The notes beneath the pieces were generated by a model. The model was not told where the DNA came from. It worked only from the letters and a program-made list of their open reading frames with translations, and made no database searches. This document shows positions 11,346 to 24,054 of a DNA stretch of 64,000 bases, in pieces. Source of the stretch: Apricaphanius iberus (Eukaryota > Chordata > Actinopteri > Cyprinodontiformes > Aphaniidae); the NCBI GenBank assembly GCA_028564705.1, contig JAPXFQ010001343.1:186001-250000 (forward strand). The letters are read 5' to 3'. Every line of letters begins with the position of its first letter. Positions within the stretch are counted from its first letter, which is position 1. The position numbers and the translations under genes are program-made.

Positions 11346-11639
11346 TGATTTGAACTAACATCTAAGAACTAAGTTCTAAGAGGATGGTTCTAGGAACAAA
11401 GATCTTAGAACTTCTCTGTCCGAAAGTTTCTAATGTTACAGAAAGAAGGTTGCTGAAATCATTAAAGAGGTCAGAGTTTTGGGGGTTTATATAAACTTAG
11501 AAATAAAGCTTTTTTTAAGCTCCTTTATTTGGGTATCTACTAGGTATTCCTCCTGCTGATGATTCACCACCATTGCAGCTTCTCCTGAAAATATTGGTCT
11601 GAAACAGGTACAATGTGACAGAATGTTTTCTGGGGACTA

Positions 11640-12790
11640 AAGTCAAAGGGTGCTTTCACACCTGCAGCATTTGGTTTAATTAAAACAAACTTAAAAGGGT
11701 TTGTTGCTAGTAAACTTAATTTAAGCTGGTGTGGATGCGGACCAGTGAGATGTGGTGCAGACAAACAAACCAGACCGAGACCATCATTTTGAGGTGGTCT
11801 CGGTCCGGTCCAACTTCCTGATAAAAGCCGTTTTTGCATTGTCAGAGGCACCTTTTCTGTATTGTAACTTAGCGCACATAATGACCTTTTTTCCACTGGG
11901 ATCGTGTTAACTCCAGGCGTGTCAGGTCAGTACGGGCTAGAACGGGTAGGTTGTGTTTCCATTACCATCTCAGAAGAACAGTAGAGGGCGAGGGCATGGG
12001 CAGACTTAGCTTAACAAAAGCTCATTCAAAAAGTAATCACAAAGTCATCATGACAACACAGATCCTCTCAAAAGTTAAAAGATTTTTGACTCATCTCACA
12101 TCTCTGACATCGATCTGTTTGTGGCTCCATCTCCTGATTGTGTTCTTCAAGTCAGAACCAATCTAACTAGTGATCATCCAGTCTGTTGAGACTCCGATTA
12201 TGCAGGCTTCGAGTCTGATCTAGCCGATTCTTGCTCTCTGATCACCAAGGAGACTTCCTGCTTCTCTGCTGCTATATTAGCTACCAGCATTTTTCCTCCC
12301 TGACACTGCGGGTTCCCCGCGGCTTCTCGGCCTGTCATATGCCGACCTCGCCTGCTACACTGCTACCTGACCGAAGTCTGCTCCAACCCAGGTGTGAAAG
12401 GAGATAACAGCTTTGATTGCAGCTCCATACCTCTTGGTGGCCTGATAAAAGTTTTCCGACGTTCCAAATGTTGAAACTGCAGTCGGTATCTCGCTTCTTC
12501 TACAAGTGTAATCCATCCTTGAATGCAGAGCTAAGTCTGTTTATTTTCAGGAGTTTCTCTGCATCTGCTGTTGGACCAATAAAGAATGACTGACATCATG
12601 TACCCGTTTTCTCTTTTTCTTGGACTTTCTTTCCGCAATTATTGCTACAGTGCCACCACACGCAAGGGGGATATACTACATTTAAAAGGTTTAGTTCTTT
12701 AGTCAAAAGTGCAATGTGAACATGAACCGCACCAGCTCAAAGTTGCAAAAATGTTGCAAAATTGGTCCCCAATTGTACTGAGTCCAGCGG
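11640..12790 (+). mobile_element. Non-autonomous DNA transposon relic (MITE family M1), copy 1
   Basis: The left end reads gggtgctttcacacctg, the right part reads gaaccgcaccagctc and then aattggtccccaattg. Corresponding sequence at 50485 and 51744-51823 has the same order. This is a common teleost MITE style (hAT- or Kolobok-like; I cannot decide). The middle is interrupted by the repeat at 12255-12600. Boundaries are approximate. Confidence 0.5.
12255..12600 (+). repeat. Dispersed repeat B, copy 1
   Basis: A diverged partner of 15037-15400. Shared blocks include ctaccagc, gtgataacag-like agataacag, cagctc-at, cttgg-g-cctga and gcagtcggtatct. The family is unknown. Confidence 0.45.
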
Positions 12791-13110
12791 ACTGACAGGT
12801 GGGAAAGCACTCAAAGACTTTCTAACCATACTTCCTTCTATACTTACTGATTACCCTGACATCAAAACTGTTGTAGTGCAAGCTGGATGTAATGATGTTG
12901 CTGATGATGCCTCTGAGATTTTAAAGTCTGATTTTAGAAGTATTCTAACTGCTCCAAACTGTGTCTAATTTTTAAAGCAATTGTAATTGATTTTGAAAAA
13001 TACCCTCTTTACTCAAAGAGGATGGTATTCATCTTAACAGATTGGGCAGTCATATCTTAACAAATAACATGTCTATGCAATTCCCAATTTCTGATTCCAA
13101 TGACTGGGAC
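12762..13110 (+). pseudogene. SGNH/GDSL-hydrolase-like fragment
   Basis: The first part reads KTVVVQAGCNDVADDASEIL, matching the block around the Asn of SGNH hydrolases (usually V-x-x-G-x-N-D). After a stop and frame change near 12968, a further stretch around 13015-13070 reads DGIHLNRLGSHILTNNM, matching the catalytic D-x-x-H block (DGxHLNRxG). Such esterase domains occur in several teleost retroelement-associated and host ORFs. The nucleophile block is missing and the frame is broken, so this is a dead relic. Confidence 0.55.
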
Positions 13111-15036
13111 ATCATCCCAGTTTGTTAATTTTTTATTTTTTAATCATGTAAAGCACTATGTGCTAAATTTGCTTGCTTGCTTGATTGTTTGATTGATTAG
13201 CCCTGCACTTTTCTGAGTAGGGCCAGATTGATTTGGATGCTCTTATATCCCTAAATGAATTCATTTGTAAAAGTAAATATTGTATTTATAAATACATTTT
13301 TGTCTGATATAAAAACCATCCTTGAGGCAAAAAGACAAAAACGGGAGAAATCCATAAGGGAGCAAATGCTTCTTTGACATGTTGTCACCAAAAAATTGAC
13401 CACAGAAAAATTTGTACCTAGAGGAATAAAATCACAGCATGGCTGTGGATCAGTAGACAGAAGGGTATGCATTAACATTGAAAGACTTAATTTCCTTTGA
13501 ACTACTGAACTCCACATTCCTCTTCATGTGCTCCCAAGTGTGTAGTCTTTGTAATAGCACATCATAAATTATTCTAGCAAAGAAAGTCCATCATGTCGGG
13601 ACTATGCATTCTACACACCAACAGTTCTCCTTCCTTTGGTCACTGCAACAGATTTCTAGGTAGGAGCTAAACAGTTGTTAGATTTTCTACTTTATCCTCC
13701 TCATTAGGGGTTTCATGATTCTCCAAATCCTCGATTCGATTCGATCCTCTTTTTTTTTTTCTTCCTTGTCTTACAGTACAAAGCCTTAAGCCATATTCAG
13801 AACAGTCTAGTCTGTGATCATTGGTTTTATTCATTAAACTTTCTACAGTAAATCTTATTTGAAAATACATATAAGTGATTCATAAATACATTTTACATTT
13901 TTCTTGTGTAATGTATCATTTTAGGCATTAATTATCAACTTGAAATAATTCATTTAAAATGTCTTGTATTTACAATAAATTGTTATACTTATAAGTGTAA
14001 TAATCTTATTAAAAAATAACAAAAACGATTAATAACAGAGGGTGGCTGCTAACTAGTGACTCTTTTTTTCACAGGCTTTAATGTAACAGATTCCAACTTA
14101 CCCTAACCTGGGGAGTCTGTGTAGGTTGCAGAAAGGGAGCCTGTAGAAGCTGAACGTAGTCCAGTTGGTCATTCAGTTAATTTGGAAACATTTAAAAGTG
14201 TTGATGTCTGCAGTATCAAGTTCTGTCTAGCCGACAGCCGTAGAGCACAGTGTGAAAGTCCTGTAATCGTGCCATTGTATTTTTGCCTTAAAATCACCCC
14301 GAAACCAAACAAATAAGCACTTCCAAGATGTTCTGAACTCCGACAGGAGTAGTGCTAACGTTTAATGACAAAACATGAATAAATGAAGGAGTTTGGGGGC
14401 AGATAATGACTTATTACGGCAGCGAACTTCTGCCCCCACCAATTATTCTATGGATATACGCTGATCGTGAGTGGAAATAAACCCCTCCTGAATGACTCTA
14501 AACTTCTCTGGATGAGTAAATCAACATAAAAATAGCTAAAAATTAGATCATGGTTAAAAAAAACGAACTTTTAACTCCGGCTCAGACAAATTAGCTATGT
14601 GCAGCTTCAAGTGGTCCTCTTGTTTACAACGAGAATGCTGTTTTAAGCTATGCTAACTTTTGGATTCTGGCTCAGTTTACTGATCCTGGACATCCCTCAG
14701 GCCTTTCCATCTCTGCTCAGCTCACAAGCATTCATAAAAGGCTTTTAAGGCGCCATCTGCTCCAGGTTCACGCAACTTTCTAAAAGCAGGGAGGCTAATG
14801 TCATATATATAATGCCGATTTCAAAACTAATATACAAACATTCCTATCAATCAAAAAAGTTTTCTATTTAAAGAATCCGAGCAGAAACCATTATGTTTGA
14901 CGTGAAGTTATGCCCCGTTGATGCAGACTTCCAACCACAGCAATCTGCTCAGCAAATCCTATATGGAGTATTACATTTTCATAGTTCTCCAGTTGATGAA
15001 ATAATTAAATAGACATAAAGGGAGTTACAATTGAGG
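13111..15036. other. Intergenic, mostly nothing recognised
   Basis: Near 13700-13750, ggggtttcatgattctc followed by gattcgattcgat looks like the edge of a hAT-type MITE. Otherwise AT-rich sequence with short random ORFs. Confidence 0.4.
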
Positions 15037-15400
15037 ATCCATCGAGACCTTCTTCTTCTTCGCTGCCAACTGACTACCAGCTTTCCCACCAACACTGTAG
15101 ACTCACTGGGGCTTTTACATCTTGTCACACACCAATTTCACCTGCTATATTGTTCCCCAACCAGAGCGTGCTTCAACCCCTGTGTAGAATGTGATAACAG
15201 CCCCGATTTCAGCTCAATTCATCTTGGCGACCTGACAAAAATTAGTCATCACTCACAGCTTTCCAACATTATAGATGCCAATGCTGCAGCCAGTATCTAC
15301 CCCACTCTCTCTCCCGCTGCACGTCGGTCTTTCACCATACATGACTTCCAGTGCATGCAGTCTATACCACTCCAGCTGTTGTGGTCTTTCATTGTGTAAT
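15037..15400 (+). repeat. Dispersed repeat B, copy 2
   Basis: Partner of 12255-12600 in the same orientation about 2.8 kb away. Blocks include ctaccagc, gtgataacag, cagctcaattcatcttgg, cgacctga and gcagccagtatct. It carries a 122-residue ORF with no recognisable domain. I do not treat that as a gene, because the homologous copy is not open. Confidence 0.45.
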
Positions 15401-15654
15401 TTTTTTCACTAAAAAAATTCCCCACTTACAGGTAAAATGTAATGGTCATAAAAAAATAGTTACCCACGAAATTATTCCTCAAGGCGGCTTAAAAAAGAAC
15501 CATGTTGCAGGCCTTTTCTATGCTTGTGCTCTTATTGTTTATACACTCAAAAAACACTGCTTCCTTTGCTCAAATAGCAAATGTAAAAATAAATTCAGTA
15601 CCTTTTTTTTTCCCCACACAAGGTTTTCTTACATACCGCGGTATTCTCTATTGA

Positions 15655-16230
15655 GCTTTTGACAGGGCACAGTTGAAGCAGGCAGAAAAACTACAGCAAG
15701 TTCATACAAGTTGGGATAAACAAATCTATGTCCATCGTAATACTCCAGGCGATTCTGTAGTATTCCAATGTTAGGTTCACAAAGGTACTTTTGGAACTCC
15801 ACTATTGCATCAGCAGTGACATTTGGGGTCGTGTCTGCAGGACCTTTGTGTCCAACTGATGTAAGTTTGCTACCAAAAAACCCAAAACTGAGTAGAAATA
15901 ATTAAATAATCATTCTCATGTGGATGAGTTTTGCAAAATACCAGCACATTCAAAAATGTTCTTTTTACCAGCATCCACTGGTTTACTGGGGTTATACAAG
16001 CTTCTTTTTAAATCTGAGATCTAGCAGCGTTGCCAGTAACAAGTTGCTCATCAACTGCAGAGTGTACAGCCATCTCTTCAGACTCAACCACCGCTGAGCT
16101 CTCTAGAGTTGGGGCAACTTCCATTTCCACATCGTCCTGTGCATGGTGTAACATTGATAGTAATGGAATTATTTTTGATCTACACAGCTCATTTGTGGTA
16201 TCATTAAATGGTACAGGATTATCATACATT
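15655..16230 (-). pseudogene. hAT transposase relic (C-terminal dimerisation region)
   Basis: On the minus strand, about 15655-15880 reads EFQKYLCEPNIG, then NRLEYYDGHRFVYPNLYELA and VVFLPASTVPC. This is the layout of the hATC dimerisation domain of ZBED/hAT transposases. A 73-residue minus-strand ORF just upstream (16008-16229, with LLSMLHHAQDDVEME) may be an earlier part of the same protein. A stop follows soon after the VPC block and no BED zinc finger or DDE core was found, so the copy is dead. Confidence 0.6.
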
Positions 16231-17185
16231 GTGCCAAAAGGAAATTATTTTTCAGGATAGTGGGGAAATGTCAGTGTGTGGGCCTGCTAAAGTAGGGCCA
16301 ATAGGCACCCTGGGATCCTTAACATGCTGGAGCATTTCATATGTGCTGTTGCAAAGTGTCCGTCTCTTGAATCAGCTTCTGTCAACCTCCACTATGAAAT
16401 CCGTCAACACACATTGACTAATCAAATCGTGTCACTGCAGCAGCACCATAAACAAAACAGTTTATAGTATTTTAATGAAATAAAGGAACTTTATTACATT
16501 GCAGCGGTACTGTTTTTGAACCAACCCACCTTGGCCACAAATATTTTTTCAAAACTCAATGTGTATTTTAAAAAATAAGTACAAAGTATGCACCACACAA
16601 TTAGTGTGATGCAAACAAAGCTCCTTTGATCAAGTGCCCATATTTGGTGCCCCAACGCAAGTGTGGTGTCACAAAGCAAGTAACCTTTGTCCGCAATTCC
16701 ACACTCTCACATGAGCGCTGCTGTTTCCTGTGACAAATTGTCAGCAGTATGTGCGTTAGGGCAACGTAACACACCTCACACAACAGAATGCAAGGAAATA
16801 TTTCAGTTAATGAAATTGCAGTCCACAGCTATATATGAATCAATGTTAAATGACCTCCACATATCTAATGTTGAAAGCTGCTCAAAAATGGGGTTCCTTT
16901 AAATCAAAGCTAAAAACTCGTACTTTTGCGTGCGTAATTAATAATAGCTGGAATGTCATGTTTAAATATGTAGTTAACAAAGTTTACTGAAGTTCAGGAG
17001 CAAGGCCACGCTTCAAACTCGCTTCGTTCATCCTAATCAGCCCTAAACTTGCCGCACCTGGCATCACCGGCCTCCCTTGCGCTTCTATTCACGCTGCGAT
17101 ACACATATAAATCCTGCCTACCTCTCATTTCTCTTCTGTTTCGCTCGTTTTCGCCCCTCCCTTCCCATCCCTATAGGTCGCCTGG
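16231..17185. other. Intergenic, possibly flank of the hAT relic
   Basis: Several short ORFs with no domain. I could not find the rest of the transposase or the terminal inverted repeats. Confidence 0.35.
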
Positions 17186-17300
17186 TCCTGCCGACCCGCC
17201 CTCTCTTTCTCTCTGTCTCTGGGTCCTGCCGACCCTGCCTCTCTTTCTCTCTGTCTCTGGGTCCTGCCAACCCGCCCTCTCTGCTGACCTGCCCTCTCTG
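17186..17300 (+). repeat. Minisatellite, 38-base unit, 3 copies
   Basis: Units start at 17186, 17224 and 17262 with tcctgccgaccc, followed by ctctctttctctctgtctct. The third unit is variant. The pyrimidine bias makes one strand encode spurious PSLSLCLWV repeats. Confidence 0.85.
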
Positions 17301-20300
17301 ACACATCTGAAAATAATCAAGGAGTAATAATAAGGAGTACTGCTGGACATTGGGCGGATGTCTGTGATGAGCATTTTTTAAATGCTATTGGTAAAACCTG
17401 CAGCTTCCTCTACAGTGCATGAGGGACCTGTCCGGACAAAACTGTTCAAGCACTGCTGCGATGTGCTGTGGGGCAACCCCCCCCCCCCCACTGATTTTTG
17501 TTTCCTGTGTCCACGTTGTCTGCCATGGCTTAAGAGAAAGTTACATTGCCACATGCGTGTGCATTACGTGCAGCGTCTAATGTATATGCATCACTTATTT
17601 CAGCCCGGGTTAAACATGACGCTGGATGATTGTACAGCCATTTAAATTAAACAGATGGTTACATAAATTAAATGAACCTGTTTCTGTACTCGAATTATTC
17701 AAAGTACTCGAAGAATCTTTTAAGCCTACTGAGTCTGAGGCACACCTGGTGCAGCTCCTGCCAGTCACACCCTGCAGAAAAGTACTGAGACGTACAAACA
17801 CATCCACAATCACTGTAAATAACCACACACATATATATGTGTATCTGTGAACTGAATCCAAGTTTTCCCTCACATTTTAACTGTATTTAAGTCTTGCTGA
17901 GGAGCAGAGAGAGAAAGTGGGATTATCAACCTCCTTACTTGAACGCAGTTTACAGAAACTTCCTTTGAATCCTCCTCCTCTGTTTGGAGCGGCAGTCTGG
18001 TTCAGGTTCAGAGTTTTATGACAAAGTATTTTTTTGTTGGTTATTCTTTGAGTTATGTGAATGATATTTTTCAGTTTTCCTCCATGACTTTCTGTTTCCA
18101 TATTACCAAATTTTGGATCATTTTACCTGAATAGTCAATCAGTTTTTTTAAATGTTTTTTTTTAGATTCTTTATATAAAAAACATTTTAGTCACAGTACG
18201 CTGCTCTTTTGTACAGAAATGTCTGGAGCAACCCATTTTGGACAGATTTTCAGAGGAACGCATGATAACCAGCATGTCGGACATCTGTTGTTTTCATCGG
18301 CAAATAAAGACCACCTGGTTCACACCTGTTTGTTCACAGAATGAAAGACCTCAATAACTGAACTTCATGCTGCTATTATTTTCAACATTTAACCTTTCAA
18401 TAAATTATTCAATTGCACAGAATAAGCAGCAACCATGTTTTTTCTTTTACTCCACAACAGTAACTAGGAAATGGTTTGCCATAAAAAAATACGATTTTTA
18501 CCAAAAACAGTAATTCTTCCCATTAGGGATGATAAACTGCTATTATTTTGAAAACATTTATATAGTAATAAGTCAAACACCGAACTGCTTTGAGCTATTT
18601 TAAGAGTTTTTTCTGCATTGTGGTGTGAGATCATTTTACGCCCTCCTCGTTCTCTCCAGTCAGCCATCTCTTTCTCCACCTTCATCATCTTTATTTCTCT
18701 CACTGTAACCACGACTCGGCAGGCGCATGCTCTTTCCTCTGGTTTCCCCTCGCCCTCCCTTCATTTACCATAAATCCTTTTTACTCTCTTATGTTCCCGT
18801 TTTTTTCCTCCAGAGAAAAGAGGGGTGGGCTACTCTCGCGCAGCAATCTACTGCACTGAGAAAAACTGTCAAGAAAAAAAAAGGGTGTGAAAATAAAAAG
18901 ATCACAGAAGAAGAGTAAGTAGCAGGGGGTGAAAGCCAAAATAAGAAGGAATGCGTCAAGGATGTAAGGATGAACAGGACAAGAGGTTTGAGAAGGTGGC
19001 CTTGGCAAGATATAAGACTTGTTGTTCACAATCCTACTCCTTGGGGCGGTTGTAAAGTGTGGATAGAACTGTAAGTGGGGTTAAGCAAAGACAGATTTTT
19101 TTTGGTCAAGGTCAGTATGATCATTTCTGAGATTGTTTTCGTCCTGGATTGTGAGCAAGGTGAACAGAAGAAGAAAATTAAAAAGTTATGAAATTAAGAT
19201 ACAAATCAAAAGGAACAACCAAAGTAAGAGCAGGAACAGGGTGATGCAGATACATGAGAATGCAAGAGGCTGATGTAGACTCTTCCTCTGAATACATACA
19301 TATTCCAACTATGAAGCCCCTTTTCTTAGATAAAACTCCCCTCCACCTCTTCTTCCCTCTCCTACTCTTGCTCCATTCCTCCGCCACCCCTCTCCCTTCC
19401 CCTCTCCTGCTCTCTGTGCCAGAGCACCGCAATAGGGGTATGAATAATTGAACGGGCTTCTCGACGAAGGACTGAGAATTTCTGTTGCGGTTGTGTGTGC
19501 CTGTGCAGCAGCAGGCGGGCCAGTAAGGCGTTCATTACAAATACAGAAAGCAAAATAAAAACAGCTCCTGACTGCCCCTTTCTGCTTTGGAGCAAACACA
19601 AGAGTAACCTTGAACGTTTGGGAGACATACTGAAGGTTTCCACGTTGATGCGTCTCCTAGGGGATTGGAGTAAAGAGGGGTGTTCGGCCGTGGATGCACT
19701 AATGCTGTTTGTAGCCTGGTGTGACATTGAGCTCTTCTTCAGAGTCAGAGTCCGCAGGAGAATTTTAGCCAGTGTTCAATATGAATATTCCCAGGCAGAA
19801 TGGCACTAGAGGGAGATCTGTGCAGGACTGGATAAACCATCTGTCCCAGAGGGAGAACAAAGAAATTACATGAAGGAAAGAAAAAAGTTGGAGGTGCATC
19901 TGCAGTGGATATGTTTGCGTGCCTAACTCTAAGTTATATAAAGATGAAGTGCGTATTTGGGCTGATAGAGAACAGGCAGCTCTGTTGTGGTGAAATGTGA
20001 AACAGATAGAGTGAGACTGACTCAGTGTCAGTATAGAAATCAGTAGGGTGTGTATCCACTTGGTGTTTTCAGGCTTGACCCATGCAGAATACAACTGGAT
20101 TCAGTCAACGTGTGTGTGTGTGTGTATGTGTGCTCGCATCCATGCATTCATAACAGCTTAAATTTTTCAGCTTAATTGGCCCGAATCTGCCATTCAGTGA
20201 GGCCGGTGCCTGGGACCCTCTGTGTGGCCCGATGGGGATGAAAAGGACCATGAAGTGACACACTAAACTATCCCTCTCTCCCGCACAAACACACACAGCC

Positions 20301-21579
20301 TACTTATCTAAGCTCCATGTCAGAGCAACACAGAAGAACAACAAAAATATGTGAGCACAACTGGAAATTCACAGCAAAATGTAATGTGTCATAATTATGA
20401 AGTAAATGAATAAATCTGCAGTGTGGCATGCACTTGCATGTGGTCCCCTTTAGTCCCAAAATAAAATATAGTGCAGAAAACTGCCTTTAGAATTTTAATG
20501 ATCAATCAGGTGGAAGAATCAGGTTTTTATGAAAAGTGGGAAGAGAAAAGTCTAAGACATATGTAAGAGGTCCTGTTTGGACCTTTCCAAAAGCCATGTA
20601 AGGGACACAGCAAATTTATAGAAGAGGAATTTTTGCTCAGATAAAAAGTTATATTTCTGGCCTAACATCAAAATTGCTACATATAGGTGAAAGAAAACTA
20701 ACACTAAACTTTACCTTCCACTCACCCATCCCACAGTGAAACATGGTCAGACCTAAATCTAACGTTTATTCTGTAGATATGGAAAAAAAAGACTTAAACA
20801 AAAAATGTGCTTCTACTATGTATTGATACCCCACTCAAATACAAAGGTAAGCCACAATATAATATTTTTTATAAAACAACACGAACCATTGGGCATTTTC
20901 CTTTAACTTTGCAGTATGCACTCCTCTGTGATGGTCTACTGCCCCAAAGTCCTACTAAAATACAAAAGAGGAAAAAAGAGATTTTTGAAAAACTTCAGTC
21001 GATGTAAAAACTTTGGCACAGCTATTTCCCTGGAGATTTTCTAATTATTTATATAGATTATAAAATGTCTACCTGAATGTGAAACTAGTGGTTTGCAGAT
21101 TTCCTAGGATTTCTAAAAGAGACGTTTTAAAACCTACAAGCATTCTTATTTTGTTTTCTAATTTTGTATTACAATTATGTCATACAATTTCATATTAGGT
21201 ATCAAATCAGATCTTTTTTTAGTTTCCTTATGGTTTAAATTTATGCAATATTGCCATTTTACCTCAGGTTTGTTTCTGTTAGTTTTATTTTCTGTGTTCC
21301 CCCAACACCTGCTTTGTATCCAGTTATTTACTCCCTCAGAGTTTTATGTAGTCCCTAAAGTTTTTTCCAGGTCTGATGCTTGTTCTTTCATCAGTTGTTG
21401 TTTGCTCCGTTTTGGTTCTTTGTTCCCACTTGGCATCTAGTTGTTTGCTTTCTTATTTCTTTACTACTCCCTGAATCAAAAACACATTTATTTTGGCTTT
21501 CATTTCAGTAAATAAGTTTGCTCTTCTCTCAGCTTCCTTTTGTGAAGGGTTCAGATTTAGATAAGTAAAAGGGTAAAAA
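17301..21579. other. Intergenic, nothing recognised
   Basis: About 4.3 kb with only short, mutually overlapping ORFs. A C-run lies at 17479-17489 and a short (GT)n at about 20110-20124. A purine- and pyrimidine-rich block lies near 19330-19420. I find no gene or named repeat. Confidence 0.4.
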
Positions 21580-22080
21580 AACCCCACAGTGCATTGGAAA
21601 AGTATCTAGACCTATTGAACTTATCAAACTAGACCAACACAATGTAGTGTGTAAGTAAAGGTTCTTTTTCAAGCTTTTATAATTGTAAAAGTATGGGGGA
21701 GAAAAATCCATGCATATTTGTAATGAATTTGACCATACTTTCTAGAACCACATTTCACTGCAGTTGGATCTACAAAGCTATTGGGGTATGCGTCTTTCAG
21801 CTTTGCAAAACTAGAGACTCAATTTTTTGCAATTGTTCTTGCTAAAATAGCTAAAGCTCAGTCGGATTAGATAAAGAGCCTAGGTGAACATCAGTTGAGA
21901 AGTCCTGCTACAGATTCTGAATTGCACTTAGGTATATAGTTTGACTAGATCATTCTAACACATCGACAATAAATCACCTCCAATCTCAAGCATTTTTAAG
22001 TTTCTGACAGACTTTATTTCATGATTACCCTGCATTAAGCTCTATCCAATCCAACTATGACCTGCATAATGGCCAGGGCG
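21580..22080 (+). repeat. Degenerate Tc1-like teleost repeat (copy 2)
   Basis: It starts cacagtgcattggaaaagtat, a typical edge of Tc1-like repeats. It shares blocks with 4.25-4.99 kb: gcagctttgca-like tcagctttgca, ctagagac, ctcagtcggatta, tctaacacatcgac, gattaccctgca and ctctatccaatcc. No transposase is left. Confidence 0.5.
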
Positions 22081-22767
22081 GGACTAGGACAATATTTCAG
22101 GCTGGGAATTTAAATACCATGTCAGGCAACCACCCAATTAACGCAAAACGCCTAGAGTGAGTTGGGTTGATTTAAAATGGTAAAATAATAAAACAAAGGC
22201 TGTCCATGCACAAACTGTTTTTTTTTCTTTCCTCAACAAAATTAATATTTCTTTTACGCTGAAATACTTTACACTCAAAATGCATTATTCTATTTCTTCT
22301 ACATGTTAAATCCAAAGCCAGTACATATAACAAACTGATTTTTACAGACAAAACCGGTTTTGGAGTGAGAATGAGAGTAATTCTGAAGTATCAGCCTGCC
22401 TGGTTTCTCTCACCACTAAATCCTTTTCTCCCATAAATTTCTAATCTCTCCTTACCTGTGTCATCTTCACTGTGGCTGGCCTCTGGTTTTAAATCTCCTG
22501 TTTGGCTCTGAGTGTTTTATTTTAATAAAGATATGAAAACGAGGAAAGCAAAAGCTATTTTACAGCTGTCAAATTCTGGGATAGAAATGCATATGATGAA
22601 ATGTTACCGTTGGTGTTATACAGCATTAATTTGTCCAGAAATTTAACTTGTATCCTGTAGTTAATATTAGACCACGAAGTGAAACGGATCGTTTCTCTAT
22701 AAACACTCCTATACCCTCCGCTATGCTCCAATACACTGCAGAGCCGGGAGTAGATCAAACTGAAACA
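22081..22767. other. Intergenic, nothing recognised
   Basis: AT-rich flank to the left of the Gypsy element. No gene or repeat seen. Confidence 0.4.
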
Positions 22768-22778
22768 AACAGTGCTAA
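22768..22778 (+). repeat. Left fragment of a split LINE target-site duplication
   Basis: Reads aacagtgctaa. The same 11 bases recur at 32087-32097, directly followed there by the 18 bases that also occur at 31793-31810 (overlapping by ctaa). The last four bases, ctaa, are also the left target duplication of the Gypsy element. Confidence 0.8.
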
Positions 22779-24054
22779 TGTAACCCAGGTTATAAGTGGG
22801 TGTATGAAAATTCCTACTTTACATTTAGTCACTGAACGCACCGAGAGAGAGAGCGTGGCTACGTGGAGCGGAGCGAGGATGTTTTTTTTTTCTCCTTGCG
22901 GTTGCGCAGAGGAAGAGCACACTTCTCCGGTGTTCTCTGCCAAGTGTTGAGAGAACTTGAACTCAGGGCTAGGGTGATGTCAGGGCCGCAGCCAAGTGTG
23001 AGTGGGGCTGAATCAAACATCAGTCACCATCTCGCCGATTCCCTCTGGTGAGTTAGCCATAAATGTCTTGAGTGTGTGTGCGTTTTAATGCGCTAGTGTT
23101 GAGTTGCACGCTAGATGTTATTGGAGTTGGCGCGCCATTTTGATGTTGGCAGTGATTCAGCAGTTTTCGATTAGCCGTCAGTTAACTACAGGAAAAAAAA
23201 AATAATAATTATTATTGAGAGTTGTGGGTGGCATTTTAGTTTTACATGTTACTGTTAGCGACTGTTATATTAGCCACTAAACAGCCGATTACCGCCCTAA
23301 CATGGTGGATGCTAAGATTTATTTACTCTGTGTGTGTGTGTGTAATTACTGTTGTTCGTTAGCATTCATGTTCGAGTCACTGTTTGTGTGATTTGTGATT
23401 CATCTGTTTTTATTTTCCATATTTATCATTTGTTATGAGCGATTGTGAATAGTCATTGTTAATGGGAGAAATAATTATGGTTAATTATTTTTTTTTATTT
23501 TTCACATTATGTGTAGGCTGGGTTTCCAGATTTAATTTTGGTTCGAGGAATGTGTTTTGGTCTTCACTCATCGCCGATGAGTAGTATGATCTGCATCAGA
23601 TGTGTCCGTTGAGTCTTTTCCGTTGGATGGGATATCCTCACGCAACTGCTTTCTTCACCTGTTCAACTACATCCTGGAAGTCGTGTGACATTCAAGGACG
23701 GTAGTAAGTAAAAAAACCAACGGGCCCCAACGACTCTTTCCTTGAGCTCAGGTAAACCCTATCCAAGTTATTATCTGGATGAAGGAAATTCACGAGGATG
23801 CACTTCTGAAAGAAAATCAAAGAAATGCTGGAAAGAAGGCTTACCCTTCCCATGTGCATCATCTGAGAAAAAAGAAAATTTAAGATTGATATGGGCACTG
23901 ATGACACTGTGAATAGTTCAAGTTGGCTGCCTTAATTTTTTTTTTTTTTTCTGTTAATCTTCAAACTGTTTTATATTAAGATGTGTAAATAAACCTGTGT
24001 TATCTCTTAACCACGTGGTGTTGCTGTGGGTTGGAGACTCATGCTTTTAAATAA
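22779..24054 (+). repeat. 5' LTR of the Gypsy element
   Basis: 1276 bases, starting tgtaacccagg and ending cttttaaataa. It matches 30561-31792 along its whole length, with a nearly identical centre (about 23270-23480) and indel-rich flanks. It contains a (TG)n tract near 23330 and AATAAA at 23988-23993. No tRNA-complementary TGG primer site follows it. Confidence 0.92.
23988..23993 (+). promoter_or_regulatory. Poly(A) signal in the 5' LTR
   Basis: AATAAA in the context gtgtaaataaacctgtg. The same signal is at 31726-31731 in the 3' LTR, where it would end the genomic transcript about 60 bases before the LTR edge. Confidence 0.55.

Noticed and set aside
12789..12811. ctgacaggtgggaaagcac as the inverted terminal repeat of the MITE at 11640
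   Set aside because: It mirrors ggtgctttcacacctg well, but the sequence from about 12790 continues as the SGNH-like fragment and is not shared by copy 2 at 51825, so the match may be chance.
17186..17300. CRISPR-like array
   Set aside because: The 38-base units are contiguous, with no spacers. It is a minisatellite.
19309..19809. Overlapping 96-121-codon ORFs on both strands
   Set aside because: Compositional: they cover a purine/pyrimidine-biased block, overlap each other, and have no domain.
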